Shown here: piece after piece, positions 34,823-43,730 of the stretch
How the letters are laid out: each line of letters starts with the position of its first letter
Numbering within the stretch: position 1 is the first letter of the stretch
Source of the DNA: Bacteroidales bacterium
GTDB lineage: Bacteria; Bacteroidota; Bacteroidia; Bacteroidales; F082
Reading direction: 5' to 3'
DNA length: 64,000 nucleotides
NCBI GenBank assembly: GCA_019454985.1
Contig: JACFNF010000014.1
Location: 3,131 to 67,130, forward strand
The notes under the pieces: generated by a model
Database searches by the model: none
Told to the model about the DNA's origin: nothing
The model's input: only the letters and a program-made list of their open reading frames with translations
Program-made: the position numbers and the translations under genes

Positions 34823-35572
34823 TCACAAATTGTGGATAATCTCAAGTATTTTTTCTTTTTTGCGGCGTGAGACCGGTATTTTATCGCCGCTTGTCAACGT
34901 GATAACGCCGCCTTCGTCGCGGCTGAAATTTTGGATATATCGAATATTGATCAGGTGCGATTTGTGTGGCCGGATAAAGTTTCCGCCTTCAAGCAGGGCT
35001 TCTACATCTTTCAGTGTCTTGCTGATGAGCAGATGACCTCCGTCAACAAAATAGAAATGGGTATAGTAATTGTCTGACTCACAACGCAAGATGTTGTTCA
35101 CCTCCACGACATGAATTTTCTCGACCGTTGACAGCACAACTTTTTTCTGTTCCATTTTTTCGGGGTTGATGTTGTTGAGCAGCACCTCGAAATTTTTCAT
35201 ATTGTTTTTTTTCTGTTTGTGATTTCTCACTTTTTCCACAGCAACCTGAAGCTCTTCGGGCACAATGGGTTTGAGCAGATAGTCGAGTGCCGCATAGCGG
35301 ATGGCCTTGATGGCAAACTGGTCGAAAGCGGTGGTGAAAATCACATCAAAGTCAGCCGGGGCTGATTGGTCGAGAAGTCGGAACCCGCTTCCGTCGGGCA
35401 TCTCGATGTCTAAAAAGACAAGGTCGGGTTTGTGCTTGGCAATGAGTTCGCGCCCTTGTTGCACACCGGCAGCTTCGGCCACCACCATCACATCGGGGCA
35501 AAACATGCTCAGCAACCCTTTTAGGGTCTCGCGCGATTTCACTTCGTCTTCAACAATAATGCTTCGTATCAT
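34823..35572 (-). CDS. LytTR-family response regulator
   Basis: The 249-residue product has an N-terminal receiver domain (MIRSIIVEDEVKSRETL; phospho-acceptor Asp55 in LVFLDIEMP; Lys in YLLKPI) and a C-terminal LytTR DNA-binding domain (about 150-248, with IHVVEVNNILRCESDNYYTHFYF-like start and RPHKSHLIN). I start at MIRS (35572); a start six codons upstream is possible. It follows the sensor kinase by 72 bases and is the cognate regulator by position. Target genes are unknown; the divergent lipoprotein gene and the receptor operon are candidates. Confidence 0.92.
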   Translation of the reverse strand: MIRSIIVEDEVKSRETLKGLLSMFCPDVMVVAEAAGVQQGRELIAKHKPDLVFLDIEMPDGSGFRLLDQSAPADFDVIFTTAFDQFAIKAIRYAALDYLLKPIVPEELQVAVEKVRNHKQKKNNMKNFEVLLNNINPEKMEQKKVVLSTVEKIHVVEVNNILRCESDNYYTHFYFVDGGHLLISKTLKDVEALLEGGNFIRPHKSHLINIRYIQNFSRDEGGVITLTSGDKIPVSRRKKEKILEIIHNL

Positions 35573-35644
35573 TTTCGATTCTTTTTGCAAACTTACGTTT
35601 TCTGATTCAATGTGCCGGAAGAATGGAGGATTTGTTTCATGCGC

Positions 35645-38600
35645 TCAGCCGTTGTTGGCGTGAATGGTGATGATAACCCGTGTGCCGGCAGCCTGCCCTG
35701 CTTCGTTGGTGAGGTCAATCACCCGGACCGTATAGGTGTCTTTGGTGTATTGGTTGAGGATGTCAAGGCGTTCACCGGTAATCAACATTCCTCTGGATTT
35801 GCGTTCGATGCCCGATTCGCGACGTATCTCGGCAGCCCTTTCGCGACCTACTCCGTCGTCTTCAATCAGCACGATGATGTTTTCGTCCTGCAGGCTTAGC
35901 CCGATTTTGAGGTTCCCTTTTTCGGTTTTGTGCATCAGGCCGTGGAGGATGGCGTTTTCCACATAGGGCTGAATGATCATGGGCGGTATTTCGATGAAAC
36001 TCTCGTCAATCTCGGGATCCACCTCAAGCTGAAAGTCGAACTTACCTGAAAAACGGAGCTTCTCCATCTCCACATAGAGTTCAATGGCTTGAAGCTCGTC
36101 GCGAAGAGGGACATAGCTTTCGCGCGAATTGGCAAGGGTTCGACGCATGAGTTGTGAGAACTTCGACAAATAATAGATGGCATTGCTCATGTCGTTGTTT
36201 ACAATAAAGCTCTGGATACTGTTGAGTGAGTTGAACAGGAAATGAGGGTTCATTTGAAGTTGCAGAGCCTTTTGTTCCAACTCGAAAAGTTGCCGTTCGA
36301 GGGCAACAAACTTCAAGTCGGCCTCGTGTTTTCGTCGGATGGCTTTCATACGCAAAAACACCACAAGATAGATGAGGAAGATGACCAAAAAAGCCATAGA
36401 AAAACGGAAGAGCCAGGTTCCGTACCAGGGCGGTCTGATAATTACCATCAGCCCTAGGCCTTTTTCGTTCCAATAACCGTCGCTGTTTGAGGCTGTTACT
36501 TTGAAAACATAATTTCCGGGGCTTACTTTGGCATATTCGGCAAAACGCTGTCCGGCATCTCGTTCAATCCAACCGTTGTCATAGCCTTCGAGCATATAAC
36601 GGTATTTGATTTTTGAAGGGTTATTGAAATCGAGCGCGGCAAACTCAAATGAAAAAACATTGTCATCGAATTTCAAGGCAAGGGTATCTCCATCTCTTAA
36701 TTTCCTGTTCTGCAGGGTGTTGAAGAGTTTGAATTTGGTGATTTGTATGACCGGAGGCGAAGTGTTTACGCTGATTTCTTCGGGGAAGAAGCTGTTGAAT
36801 CCGTTCATCCCGCCAAAAAACAGCTCGCCGTTGGCAGCCCTCATGCCGGCATTGAAGTTGAACTCATTGCTTTGAAGACCATCGGTAACTTCGTAATTGG
36901 TGAACTGTTCCTGCTGAGGCGAAAACCTTGTCAATCCCCAGTTTGAGGTAATCCACAGATCGCCTTTCAAGTCTTCTATGGCCAGATAAGTGATGTTGTT
37001 GGGCAGCCCGTCATGACTCGTAAACACCTTGAATTTTCCGGTTTCGGGTTCAAATCGGGCGAGACCACCTCCGCGTGTCCCGAGCCAGAATACACCATCG
37101 TGCCCTTCACGAATCGAAAAGAACTTATTGATGGTCAGTGTTTCGTGTTGTCCGGTTGTAGCGGCAATCTGGAAGGTAACAAAATCGTCAGTTTCAGGTC
37201 GGTAAAGTGCAAGCCCGTCGGCTGTACAAACCCACAGCCGTTTTTTAGAGTCAATCAACAGATCGTAAACCTTGTCGTTCGGAAGACTGCCGTCAACATC
37301 CGGCTGATGCAAATAATTGACAAAAAGTCCGCTTTGGGCATTGAGCCTGCTCAGTCCTCCGTCCGTTCCAATCCAGATGTAGGGATAATCGGCAGTAGCC
37401 ACCGAAAGTACAAAGTCATCAGGCAGCGAAGCCTGGTTTTGTGGGTTGTTTTGGTAATGTGTAAAACGCTCTTTCACCGGGTCGTAGCAAGTGAGTCCGT
37501 TGTAGCGGGTGCCGATCCACATTTTCCCGGTTTCATCTTTCCGGATAGTCCGTATCTGGTTACCGGGCAGGGAATTTTTGTTGCCGGGCTGATGCATGAG
37601 GTGATGGTAGTTGCCGGTTTTTCGGTTCAGGATAGAGATGCCATTCTCGGTACCAATCCACACCTCGCCTGAATCTTCTTCTTCAAAGGCCCACACGGAG
37701 TTATTGGACAGGCTGTTAGGGTATTGGGGGTCGCTACGATGGGTGCGAAAATGGGGGGCGTTCACATTCAAGCGGTTCAGGCCGCTGAAACTGCCGATCC
37801 ACATTACACCCTGCCTGTCCTGAAAGATGCTGAAGATGCGGTTGTCACTGATGCTGAAGATGCGGTTTGGTTGATGGGTACTGACGACCAGATTGTTGAT
37901 TTCGGGCTTGTAACAAATTAATCCTTGCCCGTTTGTACCGGCCCAAAGAGTTTGGTTTTTATCGAAAAAGAGGCTCAGAATTTCTTTCTGTGGGTTGGGT
38001 TCCTGTCGGAAAAAAGGATGGTTGGGAACGATAAATCTTCCACTTGTACGGTCGAACCGCGCCAGACCGTTTTTTGTACCAAGCCAGATAGCCCCATGCT
38101 CATCCTGGGCAATACAATTCACCTGGTTGTCGGGTAGCGAGGTGGTGTCGAGCGGCGAATGAAGGTATCGTGTGGCTTTTAAGCTCAGATGTTCGACAAA
38201 AAGCAGTCCGTTATTTGTGGCAATCCAATAGTCGAAATTTTGATCCTGAAGCAGCATATTGAAATAATTACTTCGGATGGGGTTGCCATATTCACGACTG
38301 AAAATCTGAACACACTTATTCGTTTCGGGGTTCAGCTCAGTGAGGCCTTTGCGGGTGCTGACCCATAAAAAGCCGCGATGGTCGGAAGTCAGATGGTTGA
38401 TCCAGTTGTCGCTCAGGCTGGTAGTATCGCCGGGAATATGAAAGAACTGTTTCACGGCGCCAGTTGTGATGTCAATGGCATTGAGGCCATTTTCGGTGCC
38501 TACCCACAGGGTTTTACCTAACAAATAAATCGCCCGTATGGTTTCATTGGTCAGGCCGTTCTCTTTGTTCATCGCCTGAAATCCATATCCATCGTATTTA

Positions 38601-38821
38601 TTCAGCCCGTCCCAGGTGCCAATCCACAAAAAACCATCGCTGTCCTGAGCAATGGCCGATACGGTGTTTTGGCTCAGACCTTGTTCTACGCGGATGTTTT
38701 CCGACTGAAGCCGGTCGAAATAGAGGTTGTTTTGTGAAAAAACAGGCAATGACAATGGTACCCAGGCTAAAAAAGCGAGAATCCAGCTCAAACAACGATG
38801 AAAAGTTGGCCGTCTATTCAT
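35645..38821 (-). CDS. Two-component-regulator-propeller sensor histidine kinase (LytS-type)
   Basis: The 1,058-residue product has a signal peptide. It then has fourteen WIGT/NGL-type blade motifs (for example LWIGTWDGLN, VWIGTENGIS, LWITSNWGLT), consistent with two seven-bladed propellers in the periplasm. A Y_Y_Y domain follows (RYMLEGYDNGWIERDAGQRF), then one membrane segment (FRFSMAFLVIFLIYLVVFL) and a His_kinase domain with the phospho-acceptor in MNPHFLFNSLNS. The ATPase part has VENAILHG and DDGVG. Such hybrids in Bacteroidota often sense polysaccharide breakdown products. No carbohydrate genes lie here, so the ligand is unknown. It follows the small basic lipoprotein gene with one base between. 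Confidence 0.93.
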   Translation of the reverse strand: MNRRPTFHRCLSWILAFLAWVPLSLPVFSQNNLYFDRLQSENIRVEQGLSQNTVSAIAQDSDGFLWIGTWDGLNKYDGYGFQAMNKENGLTNETIRAIYLLGKTLWVGTENGLNAIDITTGAVKQFFHIPGDTTSLSDNWINHLTSDHRGFLWVSTRKGLTELNPETNKCVQIFSREYGNPIRSNYFNMLLQDQNFDYWIATNNGLLFVEHLSLKATRYLHSPLDTTSLPDNQVNCIAQDEHGAIWLGTKNGLARFDRTSGRFIVPNHPFFRQEPNPQKEILSLFFDKNQTLWAGTNGQGLICYKPEINNLVVSTHQPNRIFSISDNRIFSIFQDRQGVMWIGSFSGLNRLNVNAPHFRTHRSDPQYPNSLSNNSVWAFEEEDSGEVWIGTENGISILNRKTGNYHHLMHQPGNKNSLPGNQIRTIRKDETGKMWIGTRYNGLTCYDPVKERFTHYQNNPQNQASLPDDFVLSVATADYPYIWIGTDGGLSRLNAQSGLFVNYLHQPDVDGSLPNDKVYDLLIDSKKRLWVCTADGLALYRPETDDFVTFQIAATTGQHETLTINKFFSIREGHDGVFWLGTRGGGLARFEPETGKFKVFTSHDGLPNNITYLAIEDLKGDLWITSNWGLTRFSPQQEQFTNYEVTDGLQSNEFNFNAGMRAANGELFFGGMNGFNSFFPEEISVNTSPPVIQITKFKLFNTLQNRKLRDGDTLALKFDDNVFSFEFAALDFNNPSKIKYRYMLEGYDNGWIERDAGQRFAEYAKVSPGNYVFKVTASNSDGYWNEKGLGLMVIIRPPWYGTWLFRFSMAFLVIFLIYLVVFLRMKAIRRKHEADLKFVALERQLFELEQKALQLQMNPHFLFNSLNSIQSFIVNNDMSNAIYYLSKFSQLMRRTLANSRESYVPLRDELQAIELYVEMEKLRFSGKFDFQLEVDPEIDESFIEIPPMIIQPYVENAILHGLMHKTEKGNLKIGLSLQDENIIVLIEDDGVGRERAAEIRRESGIERKSRGMLITGERLDILNQYTKDTYTVRVIDLTNEAGQAAGTRVIITIHANNG

Positions 38822-38822
38822 G

Positions 38823-39098
38823 CTAATAGCGTTTCTTTTTGAAGTGTTTCAGGAATTTTTTGTTCTTCTTTCGCGTTTGTTTCATCATGGCCCTCGTTTC
38901 GTCTGACTGTCTTTCGAAATGCGCCTTCACTTTTTGTTGATATGCTTTTTGTTCGGCTTTTCGTGCCTTTTGTTCTACCCTGATGTTTTTGCGCTGCGTA
39001 CGGTATTTGTCAAGGCGTGCACAGGATGGGGCGGCAAACAAAACCGCACCCGCAAAGGCAAGAAACAGAAAGACTTTGCACCGTTGCATACAATTCAT
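38823..39098 (-). CDS. Small basic lipoprotein upstream of the sensor kinase
   Basis: The 91-residue product (ATG at 39098; an ATG at 39089 is also possible) has a lipoprotein signal ending in AAPSC. The mature part is about 60 residues, very rich in Lys, Arg and Gln, and probably helical (EQKARKAEQKAYQQKVK, KKNKKFLKHFKKKRY). Its stop is one base from the sensor kinase ATG, so translation is likely coupled. A -7 element lies at 39102-39109. I do not recognise the family. Its position suggests an accessory to the sensor, which is inference. Confidence 0.6.
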   Translation of the reverse strand: MNCMQRCKVFLFLAFAGAVLFAAPSCARLDKYRTQRKNIRVEQKARKAEQKAYQQKVKAHFERQSDETRAMMKQTRKKNKKFLKHFKKKRY

Positions 39099-39100
39099 CA

Positions 39101-39122
39101 ACAAAATTAGCGTTAATTTTGT
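39101..39122. promoter_or_regulatory. Palindromic divergent promoter pair
   Basis: TAATTTTG occurs on the minus strand at 39102-39109 and on the plus strand at 39114-39121, separated by four bases. Together they form a perfect 9-bp inverted repeat with a GCGT centre. Each faces its own gene: minus to the lipoprotein-sensor-regulator unit, plus to the lipoprotein at 39143. Both match the TAnnTTTG -7 consensus. Confidence 0.6.
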
Positions 39123-39142
39123 AAACCTAAGAACCCGAAAGG

Positions 39143-39634
39143 ATGCAAAAACGGATGTTGTTATATTATAAAGGTGAAGGGCGAAAAAACCTTTTCGTTT
39201 TAGCGCTTTCTGTCGTGGCGATGGCCTTGCTTCTGACGGCTTGTCGCAAAGAAGAGCCTAATCCCAACATCCCGCAAGCGTACATCAATTTTACCATTGA
39301 CCCCAATTCAACCATTTACCAGCCGCTGAACACGGCCGGCGGCTGGATGTATCTCACAGCCGAACCGCCCAGTCGTGGTATCATTGTACATCGCATAAAC
39401 CTCGATGAGTTTGTGGCTTTTGAACGGATGCCTCCCAACGATCCGAACAAATGTTGTGAAGACAATGTATGCACCCGTTTGGTTGTGGATGAGTTTTACC
39501 CGTTTGCCAAAGACAAGTGTACGGGCACGCTTTATTCGTTGCTCGACGGAAGTATCTTCGATGGCGAAGGGAAATATCCGATGACACAATATCACACCAG
39601 CTATTTTGGCGGGATGCTCAGGGTTTTCAACTAA
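39143..39634 (+). CDS. Lipoprotein with possible Rieske-like fold
   Basis: The 163-residue product has a signal peptide with LLLTAC, the Cys lying near residue 34. The body contains MPPNDPNKCCEDNVCTRLVV and DKCTGTLYSLLDGSIFDGEGKYPMTQY, with the order of strands and the DGS-F-G-G-P-MTQY ending that recalls Rieske domains. The CxH pairs that hold a 2Fe-2S cluster are absent: only scattered Cys residues remain. I take it as a degenerate or structural relative, not an electron carrier. It is transcribed divergently from the sensor operon from a shared palindromic promoter. Confidence 0.55.
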   Translation: MQKRMLLYYKGEGRKNLFVLALSVVAMALLLTACRKEEPNPNIPQAYINFTIDPNSTIYQPLNTAGGWMYLTAEPPSRGIIVHRINLDEFVAFERMPPNDPNKCCEDNVCTRLVVDEFYPFAKDKCTGTLYSLLDGSIFDGEGKYPMTQYHTSYFGGMLRVFN

Positions 39635-39968
39635 AAATAGGTTTTGCTTTCTGTCGTTGGACTTCTTTAAAGAATTCCTGAAATATAGTAGGTAGAAAAA
39701 CAGAATTGGGGTTTAGGCTGATATGATTGTCGAAAACAAAGGAGTCATTGAAATTCAATCTGTTGAGATGATTGCCGTGTTCATTATCAACAGTTACTGA
39801 CCTATTCTAAGATTACAGGCGAAAGTTGAGGTTGTTGACCAATTTTCACGAAGGATTACATGGGATTGTAAGCAACCATAATCCTTGATTCAGACACAGG
39901 AAGATTCAATTTCAATTATATTGATATTTAAAATATTGTGCTTCAGGTACCTTTTTTGGTAATAGCAT
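39635..39968. other. Intergenic gap of 334 bases without a supported gene
   Basis: The stretch is AT-rich. On the minus strand an open frame of about 60 codons (about 39627-39815) reads protein-like but has no start codon and has a stop immediately upstream. A decayed gene is possible, not shown. Confidence 0.4.
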
Positions 39969-42470
39969 TTATTCCTGGAAATACACCCGTTTCACTCTTC
40001 GCGAGATACGGGTCAATATTTCGTAAGGGATAGTCTGGGCAGCTTCTGCCAGGCTCATCAGCGATTCGCGGCTGTCGAACACCACTATTTCATCGCCTTC
40101 GACGGCTACAATGCCATTCAGGTCAACCATACACATATCCATACACACATCTCCTATGATAGGCACCTTGTGGCCTTTCACAAAAAGATAACCTTTCCCG
40201 TTGGAAAGACTTCTGGGTAATCCGTCGGCATAACCCACAGGTACAACGCCAATGCGCGTGTCAGTTTGCACGATGCCGTGTCGGCCATAGCCTACGGTGT
40301 CGCCGGCGGCAACAAGCCGGATCTGGCTCAGGATCGAGCGAAGCGACAACACATGGGCGAGCTTCCCATTACTCTCAGGTGCAGCGCCATATATGCCGAT
40401 GCCGAGCCTCACCATTTCGCAGGCTGCTTCGGGGAAGCGGACAATGCCGGCCGAGTTGAGGATGTGTCGGTCAAACGAATACCCAAGTTCGTCTGTTAAA
40501 AGTGTACATGCGTCACAGAACTGATTGATCTGTTGGCGCGTAAAAGTGTCATGGGAAGGGTCTTCACTTGCCGCCAGATGCGAGAACACCGTGGCCACCT
40601 GTAGGCGGTCGTTGGCAGCAATGTGACGGGCAAGTTGCCGAAGCTCTTCGGGCTGAGTACCGAACCCCAAACGGTGCATGCCGGTGTCCAACTTCAAATG
40701 AATCTTCACCTTGCGCGAACCTTCAACAATCCGGCCAAGAGCTTCTTCTAAGAGGCTGAGGGTGCGGAAACTGAAAATCTCTGGTTCCAACTCGTTGGTC
40801 AGCATGGCATCGAAGCTGTGTTCTTCGGGGCTCATCACCATGATGGGTAGGCGTATGCCGGCTTTGCGAAGCTCAATGCCTTCATCGGCATAAGCCACCG
40901 TGAGGTAATCCACATGGTGAAACTGGAGTGCGTTAGCAATCTCGTAACTCCCGCTGCCATAGCTGAACGCTTTGACCATCACCATCAGCTTCACCTTTTC
41001 GGGCAGTAACGACTTGTAGTAGTTCAGGTTAGAAATCAGATTGTTCAGATTGACTTCGAGCACGGTTTCGTGAGCTTTCTGTTGAAGAAACTGGCTGATT
41101 CTCTCGAAGCCAAACACCCTGGCGCCTTTGATGAGGATGCTGCTGTCGCGGAAAGCAAGGTGGCCGGAGCTTTGCAGAAAAGCTTCGGTAGTCGCGAAAA
41201 ACGACTTGTCTTCCAATTGAAACAGCGTAGATTGTCGCATTAATGCCGGACCGATGCCAATCAATTGCCGGATACCTTTTGCCTGAACTAATGCCGCAAC
41301 TTCCTGATACAATTCGGTTTCTGCAATTCCGCTTTCTAAAATGTCCGACAAAATCAGGGTGCGCGATGGGTGCTGATTTTGTTGTTTCAGAAAATCGAGG
41401 GCAATGGCTAAAGAATGTAGGTCGCTGTTATAGCTGTCGTTGACAAGGGTGCAGTTGTTCAATCCTTCTTTCAGCTCAAGGCGCATGGCTACCGACGTCA
41501 GATGGGGCATCCGCCGGCTGATGGTTTCGGCAGGGTATCCGAGCAATACCATAAGGGCGACACAATGCAGGGCGTTCTCAACGGCTGCTTCGTCGGTAAA
41601 TGGTATCGAAAAACAAAATCTCTGCCCTTTGGCTTCCACCGTAAACCGGGTCTGGTGTGCTAGTTTTTCGATGTCCGACACATAAACGTCGGCCTTTGCT
41701 GTGGTACGGCTCCATGAAAAAAGCCGGCTTTGATGATCAAGCCCGGCACGGACGATGGCCTGACGAACGAAAGGTTGATCAGCACAATAGATTAAGGTGT
41801 TGGCATGGGTGAAAAGCCGAAGTTTCTCGTCGATTTTTTGTTCAATATTTTTGAAATTCTCGCCATGAGCCGGCCCGATATTGGTCAGCAGGCCGATAGA
41901 AGGTTTAATGATCTTCTCAAGGCGTTCCATTTCGCCAGGCTCAGAGATGCCTGCTTCGAAGATGGCAAGGGTGTGGGTCGGTTCAATCTGCCAGACCGAC
42001 AGCGGAACGCCTGTTTGGGAGTTGTAGCTTTTAGGACTCCTGACGACTGAAAAGTCGGGTGCAAGGAGTTGATGCAACCATTCTTTGACTATGGTTTTGC
42101 CGTTGCTCCCCGTGATTCCGATCACTGTGGCTTCGAAGGTGCTGCGATGATGGGCTGCAAGCTGTTGAAGGGCATCGAGGCTGTTGTTGACAAGCAGGAA
42201 ACGGCAATCACTCATCGTCAGGATGGCATCCGAAGGGAGCTGTTCGACCACAAAACAACGGACACCCTGTTCCACTACCGAACCGATAAAACGGTGACCA
42301 TCGTTCTTTTTTGTCCTCAATGCAAAGAAAAGGGTGTCATCAGGGCTCACGAGCTGGCGACTATCGGTCAGCAGGCGCCCGATGGCATAGCCTTCGGTTG
42401 AGCCGCCGTGAAGATTAGCCCCGATGATGCGGACAATTTCGGCGAGTGGATAGGGTTTGGCGGCTGTCAT
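39969..42470 (-). CDS. Bifunctional MurF (UDP-MurNAc-tripeptide-D-Ala-D-Ala ligase) / alanine racemase
   Basis: This 833-residue fusion joins two steps of peptidoglycan precursor synthesis. The MurF half (about 1-450) has the Mur ligase ATP motif VIGITGSNGKT (116-126). The Alr half (about 460-833) has the PLP Lys500 in VKAFSYGSG and the second active-site Tyr in GIGIYGAAPE. MurF uses D-Ala-D-Ala, while Alr makes D-Ala. The fused form is common in Bacteroidota. It follows pdxA by 7 bases on the same strand; PdxA supplies PLP precursor and Alr needs PLP, a plausible but unproven link. Confidence 0.95.
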   Translation of the reverse strand: MTAAKPYPLAEIVRIIGANLHGGSTEGYAIGRLLTDSRQLVSPDDTLFFALRTKKNDGHRFIGSVVEQGVRCFVVEQLPSDAILTMSDCRFLLVNNSLDALQQLAAHHRSTFEATVIGITGSNGKTIVKEWLHQLLAPDFSVVRSPKSYNSQTGVPLSVWQIEPTHTLAIFEAGISEPGEMERLEKIIKPSIGLLTNIGPAHGENFKNIEQKIDEKLRLFTHANTLIYCADQPFVRQAIVRAGLDHQSRLFSWSRTTAKADVYVSDIEKLAHQTRFTVEAKGQRFCFSIPFTDEAAVENALHCVALMVLLGYPAETISRRMPHLTSVAMRLELKEGLNNCTLVNDSYNSDLHSLAIALDFLKQQNQHPSRTLILSDILESGIAETELYQEVAALVQAKGIRQLIGIGPALMRQSTLFQLEDKSFFATTEAFLQSSGHLAFRDSSILIKGARVFGFERISQFLQQKAHETVLEVNLNNLISNLNYYKSLLPEKVKLMVMVKAFSYGSGSYEIANALQFHHVDYLTVAYADEGIELRKAGIRLPIMVMSPEEHSFDAMLTNELEPEIFSFRTLSLLEEALGRIVEGSRKVKIHLKLDTGMHRLGFGTQPEELRQLARHIAANDRLQVATVFSHLAASEDPSHDTFTRQQINQFCDACTLLTDELGYSFDRHILNSAGIVRFPEAACEMVRLGIGIYGAAPESNGKLAHVLSLRSILSQIRLVAAGDTVGYGRHGIVQTDTRIGVVPVGYADGLPRSLSNGKGYLFVKGHKVPIIGDVCMDMCMVDLNGIVAVEGDEIVVFDSRESLMSLAEAAQTIPYEILTRISRRVKRVYFQE

Positions 42471-42477
42471 GGTCAGA

Positions 42478-43542
42478 TTATCCCGGCAAGGATGTCCTAA
42501 CTAACGGGTTGGATTCCAGCTCGGCCTGCTGTCGGCGGTTGCGTTCAATGTCAATGGCGGTGTAGATGGCTTGCCTGAAAGCCTCTTCCGAGGCTTCGTT
42601 TTTCCCGACAAGCTCGTAAGCCGTGCCATGAGCAGGAGAAGTGCGTACGTAAGGCAGCCCGGCAGTGAAATTTACGCCTTCATCGAAAGCAATGCTCTTG
42701 AAAGGTGCCAATCCCTGATCGTGGTACATGGCCAAAACGGCATCGTAGCGTTTCCAGCTTCCCGAACCAAAGAACCCATCGGCGGCAAAAGGCCCGTAAA
42801 CCAAAATGTCGGTTTCTTTTCGTGCTTTTTTGATGGCGGGAATGATCAGGTCGTTTTCTTCGTTGCCCAACAACCCGCTATCGCCGGCATGAGGGTTGAG
42901 CCCAAGCACGGCAATCTTGGGTTTTTGAATGCCAAAATCGTAGAAAAGGCTGCGGTTGAGGATAGTGAGCTTCTGCAGGATGAGTTCAGAAGTAATCTTT
43001 GAAGCTACCTCTTTTAGGGGGAGATGACCAGTTACAGTTCCCACACGCAGGTTGTTCCAAATCATCAACATGAGTGGTTCGCCACCCGTCTTTTCCGCTA
43101 AATATTCGGTATGTCCCGGAAAGTTGAAGCTGGCCGACTGGATATTATGCTTGTTGATAGGAGCCGTTACCAACACGTCAATCAGGTCGTTTTGCAAGTC
43201 GGACACAGCCATCTCTAAAGCCTGAAAAGCAGCTTCGCCTGCCAGCGCAGTGCTCTTACCTGTTTCAACCAAAAGATCCTGCTCGCTGCAGTTGATCAGA
43301 TTGACCCTTTTCGGGTGAATCTGCCCGGCCTCTTTCACAATATTGAAATTGGGCTCGGCAAGGTTCAGATTTTTCTTATAGAAAGAGGCCACGCGCGAAT
43401 GACCGTAGATGATCGGAGTGAAAAGTTCGAGCATGCGAATATCGGATAAAGCCTTGAGGATGATCTCATAGCCAATACCATTGATGTCGCCATGAGTGAT
43501 GCCGACACGTATACGCTCATCGGATGTTTTTTGTTTTTCCAT
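42478..43542 (-). CDS. pdxA: 4-hydroxythreonine-4-phosphate dehydrogenase
   Basis: PdxA oxidises 4-phosphohydroxy-L-threonine in the deoxyxylulose-5-phosphate route to pyridoxal phosphate. The 354-residue product starts at the ATG at 43542 (MEKQKTSDERIRVGITHGD), 25 bases after a -7 element; a longer reading would need TTG. Motifs are GITHGDINGIGYEII, FPGHTEYLAEK (metal His), GLNPHAGDSGLLGNEE and MYHDQGLAPFK (metal His). Length is typical. It is first of a two-gene unit with murF-alr. Confidence 0.95.
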   Translation of the reverse strand: MEKQKTSDERIRVGITHGDINGIGYEIILKALSDIRMLELFTPIIYGHSRVASFYKKNLNLAEPNFNIVKEAGQIHPKRVNLINCSEQDLLVETGKSTALAGEAAFQALEMAVSDLQNDLIDVLVTAPINKHNIQSASFNFPGHTEYLAEKTGGEPLMLMIWNNLRVGTVTGHLPLKEVASKITSELILQKLTILNRSLFYDFGIQKPKIAVLGLNPHAGDSGLLGNEENDLIIPAIKKARKETDILVYGPFAADGFFGSGSWKRYDAVLAMYHDQGLAPFKSIAFDEGVNFTAGLPYVRTSPAHGTAYELVGKNEASEEAFRQAIYTAIDIERNRRQQAELESNPLVRTSLPG

Positions 43543-43566
43543 AAACAAAACATTGATTGATGGCTG

Positions 43567-43574
43567 CAAAGGTA
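43567..43574 (-). promoter_or_regulatory. -7 element TACCTTTG of pdxA
   Basis: This fits TAnnTTTG on the minus strand, 24 bases upstream of the pdxA ATG at 43542. Confidence 0.55.
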
Positions 43575-43670
43575 AGGCTTTCTGTCTGACTTTTCAGTAG
43601 CAGAAAAACACAAAGCCGGTGAATCTGAACACGATTATCATCGGTTTTAACAATGCTCCGATGGCCTGAA

Positions 43671-43703
43671 AAACCAAAAAACCCCGATCCGATGACCGGG
43701 GTT
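43671..43703 (-). terminator. Terminator of the T9SS cargo gene
   Basis: A 7-bp stem (AACCCCG / CGGGGTT) plus two further pairs after a bulge is followed on the minus strand by a T-rich run. It lies 27 bases past the stop of the 43731-44915 gene. Confidence 0.75.
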
Positions 43704-43730
43704 GAACAAGGTTGATTTTCGAGCCGTTGA

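Noticed and set aside
39627..39815. Minus-strand open frame in the gap downstream of the Rieske-like lipoprotein
   Set aside because: There is no start codon, there is a stop directly upstream, and no known family is visible. A decayed gene is possible but unproven.
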